From Tetranychus cinnabarinus (taxonomy: Eukaryota > Arthropoda > Arachnida > Trombidiformes > Tetranychidae), in NCBI GenBank assembly GCA_022266195.1, contig WHVY01000006.1, positions 1,488,001 to 1,552,000 of the forward strand: 64,000 nt of DNA, written 5' to 3'. Of this stretch, positions 56,346 to 64,000 are shown one piece after another (the first letter of the stretch is position 1; each line of letters opens with the position of its first letter). Position numbers and translations under genes: made by a program. Below the pieces are notes generated by a model. That model was given only the letters and a program-made list of their open reading frames with translations. It was not told where the DNA came from and did no database searches.

Positions 56346-59300
56346 TCCCAACTCAAAAGTCAGATTTTTGTAGACACTCCTTTACCAAATTGATTAATTA
56401 TGTTATGATGAAATGATGAAAAGTTGTGTTTTGTATATCTGAATCTGAATAAATTGAGGTTTTGTTGAACAAAATTTTATTCAAAGGTTGATAGGTTTTA
56501 TTTATTTTGGTCGAGATTTATGTTGAAAGTAGCTTTAAACTATTGAATATTTGTGGATCTAACATGAAACTTATTTACGCCTAAGCTCATTTATCATGTC
56601 ATCACTTTGTAACATTCAACTGCGGTTTCATTTGTTATTCAGATAAGCTGACCAAAGAATCCATTTGAATTTTTCCAAAGGTTTCACCTTTTTTTATATT
56701 CAAACATTTTCAATCCATCCAAACTGAATAATGATCTTGAATTTACCATGAAATGTCAAGTAAAGTGTCAATTTTGTTGTCACTTTAACCATTTTTTATG
56801 TTAATCAAACTCCACTTGATCTACCAATTTTTCAACATCAACCTAATCCAGTCTATTAATAACTGTTATCAACAATTGAAAGCTTTTCATTTCTCATGAA
56901 AACAATCCAATTTACCGAATTCAATCAAAACAAAATCAAGAGTCAATAAGCAAACAATGACGATTAACCAGATTAACACAAAGTGTAAAATAATGAAATA
57001 ATTGTCACAATTAGAAAGGTTAATAGATGACCAAATAACATAAAGACACATGAAATTGTAATTTGATTGTTGAAGTGAAAATAATAATAAAAGCAAGAGA
57101 TCTCAAATCACACGCTGATGTTGTTGATTAATACCGATTAAATGTAAATGTAGATCAATTTAATTACATTTGGATGATTAAACACACAAGAGTGAGGAAG
57201 CTGGAATAGGCTAATGTTGAAAATGAAGTCAATGTTGAATAAACCGTTGGAGTTAACAAGTGATTGAAAAGCAAACAAAAGATTACATTGAATCAAATGA
57301 AGGTTTACAATGGCAAGACAACAAATGGAAACCAATGGACTAAGCTCGGTTGGAGTCATCATCTTCATCATCACTATCATTTTCATCCTCTCCATGAAGA
57401 TGATCATCTTGTACCTTTTTATGGTTGCCTTAAAATTCATTTTCAGATCTCCCGTTGGTTTGGTATTAAAAGTCCGCTTCTTTAGCATCAATCTTCCCGA
57501 GAAGATGAAAAGACTGGGAAGAAGAAGAAGAGAGAAGAAAGAGAAGATGAAAAATGCGAAACAAACAAATGGCACTCTTTTTCATTCCAATATTGACCCG
57601 AGAAGCTTATGTTGATATAAATGTATACTTACTTTGGATTAAGTTTCACAGATGAACATCATCCTTTGGTCATAATCATCAGTAAAAGGCAAGAGTAAAG
57701 ACGTTCATGAAAACTTGATTCATGTTTATCACATTGATAAAGCTTAAAGGTGATGATGATGATGATAGGAATAAAGATCATGATCAGTTCATGTGTTTCA
57801 TTATTTTCCTTAAATCCTTTCTTCTCAAAGTTAAACTCAAATGAATGGCTTTCCATTTCAATTTCAAACCTCACTTTTATTGTTATTACACTTGACTTAC
57901 GGTTAAACATTTGACCCACTCTGTAACCAGATTCAACCTTTCTTATAGGATCCATTGGTTCACATCTTCATCATTTCATCAGGTTTACCTTGAGATTTTT
58001 AATGTCTATTTATGTTCACTTAAGGCTTCAGTGATGAAAAGAGTTGACTCTTTAATAGGGTTAAAATTTGCATGTTTACACTTTCATTTTGAGCGTGAAT
58101 ATTTTAATGTTAATGTCAACTTTGATTTACTCATCAATCAAGCAACAATCTTACACTTGATAAACACAACAGCTATAATACAGTAATGATAATAACAATA
58201 AAGCTTGTGATGGTTAACAGTGATAAAGAGAAAGCCTTGAATTAAATGATATAAAAAAACCATTGAAACCATTATTATTTAAGATTAAACTGGGAATGAC
58301 TCCCTGTTGTTTAAACCTTTATCAACGGTACAGTTTAAATCTTTTTGTTGGTGAAAAGTAAGATTATGGAACAATTAAGGCAAAAGGCAATCTGAAACAA
58401 TCAATTAAATCAGTCAAATTGATTCAAGTAAAGGATCAAAATTTTATACCTTCAAAGTCAATACAAATTAAGGCTGAAATAAGGCTCGAGTAAATTTCAA
58501 TCAAATTTTATATTCAAGAAAAATTTTAAAATAAAATGTTGAAAGATTTGAAATATTGAATTATAAGTTTGGATACTCAGAATATTGAGAAAATTGAAGT
58601 TTTCTGAGTTTTCACTTCATTCTGTTTTTGAAAAGGCTGTTTTATTTGGACAAAAAATGACATTATTTCATGTTTCGATTTTTGCAGAATTTTCATTTCT
58701 CGAGATCAGAGTTTTGGTTAAATATCATCTTTTTGAGCTTTTCATTATCAAGTTGAGGCTGAAAATTTTCGTCTAATCGTATCGAACAATTTCAATTTTC
58801 AACTCTAAGCTGACGATTGAAGCATGTTTCGACTTTTAGTGAATTTCCAATTTTCGATTAATTATTTCATTTGCTGGTTTTTTATGCTCAAAAATTCTAG
58901 TATTTCTGTTCAGATCCTGAAGTCATCATTGAAAACTATTGCACTTTTCCAAAACGAAATTTTTCTCAATTTTCTCCAAAAAGCACATATCACAACCATG
59001 TACTGACGAAAACGATGACAAAAATTTCTATTTCCATTTAAAAACATTCATTTCGATTTTCGTTTTCGATTTTCCAAATTTAGAGTTGCGATTAAAATAT
59101 GACCTTTTCAAGTCATCAAAATCTCGACTTTTTCTGTTAAATCTTGAAGAGATCGTGCAAAAAGTATTTTATGGATTCGACTTTTCAGAAACTAAATTTT
59201 TCTCTTTATTTGCCCAAAAGTTCATCTTTATCGACGAGATCGAAGGTGAAAAATCAAGACAAAACTATTGATGACATCAAATTACATTTAAAGCAACGAT

Positions 59301-60275
59301 AAAGTACTTAAAGTACATAAATTGAAACAAATTCAATGTAAAGAGCAAATTGAAAAAAAGTTGATTCGATCACTAAATCCTATAACCATGAAGATATCTT
59401 GAAATTTGCAGAAAAATTTCACAAAATTATTGAAATAATCTCATGTTGCGATAATTTTTGTTGCCAAAGTTAATGAACAAATTGTTTTCCAGTTTCTTCA
59501 ACTAACCTTGTAAAGTGAAATTGTCATTCAAAGGTTGATCTACAATTATCTTGGCAAAATGGTTATTATTCAATGGCGATCATTTATATATTATCATTAA
59601 TATTATTTACTGTTCAACTCGATTCTCACCCTCAACTTACCTGTTGTTGATGATTGTTTACGCCAAGTTATAATAAGTTGAAAATGGTTTACTTTATTTT
59701 ACTGGTTGCTTTACCTGAGTTTAGTTTTAAAATGTGCTGAGACGATTTCATGGCCTAAAGCAATGGTAATGTCTAGTCACGATTTGTTTCTCCTTTTTTC
59801 ATCCAAATGAATCTTCCTTTTCATCTTCTCTTTCTCTCATCCATTATCATCTTCTGTCTCTTTTTTCACCATTATTATTACAAATACAGTGAATAAGTGC
59901 CAACCTACCAAAGGTCACTTCGCTCGTTTGATTGGTTAACCATTTTTTTTAATATCAAAAAGTGTAACTTACAGAGAGAGTGGAAAGAATGGCAAAAGTG
60001 TCAGATTTAAAGCAGGTAACTTCACGATTCATGGTTAATCAAGAATCAACTGTTATCCAGTGTTTACCTTTACTCGTGATCCATTAACCCTCAGTTAACA
60101 GTTAACAAGTCAACCTTTAACACTTGACCAACTCTTAACCTTTTCACTGTTCATCGTGACTACCTGTTGTTGCAGTTACTCTCAACTTTTACCTTCAACT
60201 TTTGGTCAAACTTTTTTGTTTCACTTTTCATCAACACTTTACTTTGGTTTGTCAAAGGCTACTTCACTTGGAAAA
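56346..60275. other. intergenic, AT-rich, no supported gene
   Basis: Several short frames lie on both strands at 57138-57615, rich in Met/Ile/Phe or Lys/Arg because of 'atcatcttcatc'-type simple sequence. I do not call them. 58585-59271 is T-rich with three loosely similar segments and nothing recognisable. The last few hundred bases may hold the leader of the PNT gene. Confidence 0.45.
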
Positions 60276-63200
60276 ATGTTTCAAGATTATTCAGCTTCAA
60301 ATGAATCAAATGAATCACCAAATCAGGTTCTTGTTCGTGCAGGTAAGCAGTTTCATTCATTAAAAGTAACATTTCTCAATCTGTTTACGCTACTTCACTA
60401 TTTCATTGATGCAACTCAACATTGCATTCAACGTTGCTCATTGATCATGATGAATTTAGAATAAAAAGATTCACCGAAAGAAGAAAATATCGAAACTTTC
60501 AATTTTTCATTGCCAATTCTTACATTTTCAGAGTTTCTTTGAAAAATAAATTCTTTGATAAATCACCAAAACTCGAAAAATCAGTGACTTTAACAATATG
60601 TAAATCAAAGTCAACATTTGACTTTTGTTGAGGTAAACTTGAAGAGAAAAGTAAATAAAAGATTTTCATTGAAACTGATAATTGATTAGCATAGTCAATA
60701 TTGTCATGATAATAGTCTCAACACACGTGGCATTTTTTATTAGTTAATTGTAGTTACATTAATTCAATTGTAATGATAACAAAGATGAGAATCGATGTGA
60801 CAAAAAGAAACAGTATTCATATCAATATTTGTGAAAATCTGCCTTTTCCAAACAGTTTCACCGATAAATCCAATCAATTATTCATCATGATTAACAGTAA
60901 ATAACAGTTAATCATAAATCAATTCAGTAGCCAACCAAGCCTAAAAATGATACCAAACCTATTTTTTGACCAACAAATGTTTTACCAAATGTTTCATTGA
61001 ATCAAATCCCAACTAATCACAACTAATGCACAAATTGATCACAAAATGTGTTAATTAACTTTTTCATAAAACAAATGAAATTAAAAGATCCTTGATCAAC
61101 AGTGATTACTCTTGATTAATGTAACACTTTTAATTAAAAGAAGGCAAATGAGGCTAAAAAAAGTAATCTTTTTAAATGGCATTTTTACAAGTGAAAATGT
61201 TCAGTGAAAACCTTCAACCGGACATTGAACATCCTTTCCATTAATACCATCATATATCCATGGTTGATTAAAATGGTATTATTCAGTAAGTCAGATACAC
61301 ACCCAGAAGCCTGGAAGGTAGTCGTGCTTCTGTAGAAGCATCATCGTTGATGATGCACCAGAAAAACTCGGAAATCTTGAGCCGGACTTTCACAACAAAA
61401 GTAGTAAATAGGACCAAATGGCCGCACCTAGTTTCTAACCCTGACTCCCTCTCATCCTCATCATCATCTTTTCTCATTCTTATTCTCATCTGCTAACTAT
61501 AACCTTGCTGCCCACTTCTCATTTCAATCTTTAATCAAACGCTAGAAGAAGAAGAAGAGAAAAGGTAAAAATAATAATAACAAGGGATATTATATTTGAA
61601 AGTAATCTGTTAACTAATAAGTCGACATTCTGTAATGGTAATAATAATCATATAAATTGATCAATTCTGTTGAACAATTTCTTTCTCTGTTTTTTCTTTC
61701 TTTCTTTTTCTCTCTCTTCTACTGCTTCTGTCCTGTTTCAGTAACTCCATATTGTCCACACCTTAAAAGCCTTAAGGCCAAATCGTGACACAGGTAACAA
61801 ATTTTTGCCTCCCCTTTCAACGCAAAGGGCAAACCTCCCTCTATTATCAATGCTTCAATTCATTTAACAATCATTTTTACCTGTCTTTTGGCTTTTATTC
61901 ACATGGTAAACCAACTCATCATCATTATCATCTATCAGCTTTTAATACATTTATTTACATTCTTTAGTTGGAAACAAAAACGATATTAACTGAATCATTA
62001 TTAAACTCATCCAAAATCACTTTTCATTAGTTATTTAGGTTGACCAGCAATAGATGAAAAAGATCGTAACAATTAGTCCAGTAATTAGTCTCAATCTTTT
62101 ATTAAACTCAACTTAAGATCTTGAGTCAAGATTCTCGACATTTCTCAAATCAAATAATTTTGATTTTTCATTGAAATTGAAAGTCAAATGTTTATTTTTA
62201 GGTCATTTGGACAATTTGTTTCGATTATTTCCTCTTCAAGTAAAGAGATGTTTTGGTTTTTCAATTTTTAGATGTTGATTTTTTTGGTAAAATTAGTTGA
62301 TCAAATTTTAATTTTATGGACTTGAAGTTCCTCTGAAACATTCATGTAATGATCTTGGTAAATCGATGTTGGAATTGAAAGGAAAATGTCATTTTCTGTG
62401 GTTTTTTGGACATTTCTGAATGTTTCAAGATTTTATTCAATGTTGATTTTATGGTAAAATGATCATTTTTTGAAAATTTTCAGATCCATATCTTTGGGAT
62501 TACGTTGACATAAACAAATGGCTGGATTGGATTGAAAAGGAGTTTATCCTTCCTCCGATTGTAAATAAATCATACTTTCCTGACAATGGAGCTCAATTGT
62601 GTTCAATGAATTATTATGATTTTGCCAACATAGTCATTGACAAGGAATCAACCAAAATTTTGTTTGACAATTTAAATCATCTTAAAAGAGGTAAGAATCA
62701 TCAATAACCCTCACAATGAACCATTAACACCTTTGTTCATCTTTTGTTTTTCCCATTCATCTCACATTACCATAAAGCCACATTTAACATTAAATCACTT
62801 GTCACCTTTGAAAAATTGAAATCAAAAGTGAAATCCTCATCATTATCAGATTAACCTAAACCGATGATAATTAAGGTTCAATTGTTGCAAAAACACTTTT
62901 TATTCAAATCATGATTTCCATTTGCAACAATCATTAATGAAAACAAATGAACAATTGAATGGAAACAAATTGACTTTAATCCAATTTCATTTCTTGCTCA
63001 GCCTGTGGACATCAAGTCGATGAAGATGAAGACGACATAATTGATTGGCTTTTTTCCGATGATAGCTCAGGTAAGCCATTAAAGGACCTCTTAAGACAAC
63101 CTTTTCATCAACAATTTTGATGCAAAAATTTTCTTCAAATATTTCAATGTAAATGACAAAGTAATTCATCGGTTGATCATTATCCCGAGCATTTCAATGA

Positions 63201-63328
63201 ATCGCCTGCAGTAATCAATGTTACCAGAAGCAATTGAAATGCTTATCTAGTTTGTATTTGTAGGTGCGGAGTCACGATCAAGACCACTTGACGGAAGCTT
63301 AGATCGTTTTGTGTCGTTCATAGATTAA
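60276..63328 (+). CDS. Pointed (PNT/SAM) domain protein without an ETS domain
   Basis: Four exons join in frame: 60276-60342, 62484-62690, 63002-63070, 63264-63328; 135 residues. The junction codons (G|AT, G|CC, G|GT) all fit phase 1. Exon 2 encodes a PNT domain: W-L-D-W-I-E-K-E-F near the start, then N-G-A-Q-L-C-S-M-N-Y-Y-D-F and L-F-D-N-L-N-H-L-K-R. It is closest by eye to the ESE-type ETS factors (ELF3/ELF5/EHF). Exon 3 is acidic (D-E-D-E-D-D-I-I-D-W-L-F). Exon 4 ends in TAA after 21 codons, with no ETS domain. It could be a PNT-only regulator like Drosophila Mae/Edl, or a short isoform of an ETS gene that continues beyond the window. The Met at 60276 is chosen; an in-frame Met at 60156 is possible. 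Confidence 0.72.
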
Positions 63329-64000
63329 CTTATTGTTTAAACTGTTTTTGGCTGTTGATTAAAACCATTATAATCAAGAGCCGGACGAGTTGCCCAACCT
63401 TAAAAAGTTAAACTACATAACTCGATTATTTAACAATCGTGATTCAATAATATTTAACTAATAATGTACTTAATTATCATTGATAACAATATAAGAGAGA
63501 ATCCTGTTTACATGGAAATTGCAATTTAACATAATTTAACCCTCAATGTAAATAGACTTACATGGGAAGAAAAGCAGATTTCAAAGGTAAATCATATTGA
63601 ATGATTAACTGTTAATATCAATATTTATAGTCGCCTCATCGAGTCCTCTGTTTGAATGGCTTTCATTGTTACATTTACATTTTATATGCTCCTTGACCTA
63701 ACACTATCAATTACAATGGGAATGTGAATTATGATGACAATGGTTGACTTGAAGCCGCGTGTTGACATTATCCTCATTATCATTGTAATCTTGATGGTCG
63801 AGGTTCTGAGACACATCAGCATGAAAAAGCGAATAATAATTCCTCATCATTTTAATCAACCTTAATCATTGCCAGAATCATTTGCCATTAAAAGGAGGAG
63901 CGAAAAGCAGTAAAGTCGATGAAAAGACTCTTTTATAGACTGAGCAAGTTTATCATCATTTAAGTACATTATTATTATCATTGAATTTGGTTTAAATTGT
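63329..64000. other. downstream of the PNT gene, nothing recognised
   Basis: AT-rich. I looked for an ETS-domain exon (W-E-F-I/L, K-L-S-R-A-L/M-R-Y-Y) on the plus strand and saw none before the window ends. Confidence 0.45.

Noticed and set aside
57138..57615. Overlapping frames of 101 and 145 codons on opposite strands
   Set aside because: They are driven by simple 'atcatc' sequence, with membrane-like or Lys/Arg-rich composition and no homology or splice context.
58585..59271. Phe/Lys-rich frames of 60-110 codons
   Set aside because: T-rich low-complexity sequence with overlapping frames; no motif.
1..64000. tRNA, rRNA, CRISPR or prokaryotic-type operon features
   Set aside because: I found no cloverleaf with conserved T-loop, no rRNA-like sequence and no regularly spaced short repeats; the genes are spliced eukaryotic ones.

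Overview
The window is eukaryotic nuclear DNA, strongly AT-rich, with compact genes, many introns of about 55-90 nt with GT..AG borders, and several single-exon genes. The recognisable genes (CK2 alpha, acylglycerol kinase, APPBP2, STYX, a neprilysin-family protein, a trypsin-like protease, an ETS-type Pointed domain) are metazoan. The AT content, small introns and many small lineage-specific gene families fit an arthropod, and a small-genome chelicerate such as an acariform mite is my best guess. That placement is inference; no sequence here proves the species.

Layout. 1-20.9 kb is gene-poor and repeat-rich. It holds a frameshifted C2H2 zinc-finger pseudogene (7858-8747), an intact single-pass membrane protein with TIG-like repeats (9524-11161), a divergently oriented broken paralogue of it (11440-12077), and copies of a dispersed repeat family that flank these genes in inverted orientation and form a large palindrome at 12.4-14.6 kb. 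A further C-terminal paralogue lies at 20896-21468 and a secreted protein of unknown function at 22589-23122. 24.5-29.0 kb is a six-exon M13 (neprilysin) gene whose zinc-binding residues are replaced. A hairpin repeat follows at 29.5-30.3 kb.

30.7-37 kb holds three same-strand coiled-coil paralogues; the last carries a C-terminal domain of about 400 residues that I cannot assign firmly. APPBP2 (38.0-39.9 kb) and a two-exon protein with a mitochondrial-type N-terminus (41.5-42.1 kb) come next. 42.3-50.4 kb is a segmental duplication. An intact five-exon acylglycerol kinase gene lies at 48.7-50.4 kb, and its broken relative is split over 42.9-46.0 kb with a complete serine protease gene between the fragments. 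STYX sits between the two copies.

51.4-54.9 kb is casein kinase 2 alpha, with a plausible alternative last exon. 54.9-56.3 kb holds a Tc1-like MITE and another dispersed repeat copy. 60.3-63.3 kb contains a four-exon gene for a short protein with a Pointed (PNT) domain and no ETS DNA-binding domain before its stop codon.

There is no operon-like or pathway clustering. The shared themes are tandem and segmental duplication with decay, and proteins that keep an enzyme or transcription-factor fold without its catalytic or DNA-binding part: the M13 homologue, STYX, possibly the SGNH-like domain, and the PNT-only protein. All splice sites were read by eye from GT/AG borders and frame continuity; none is backed by transcript data.
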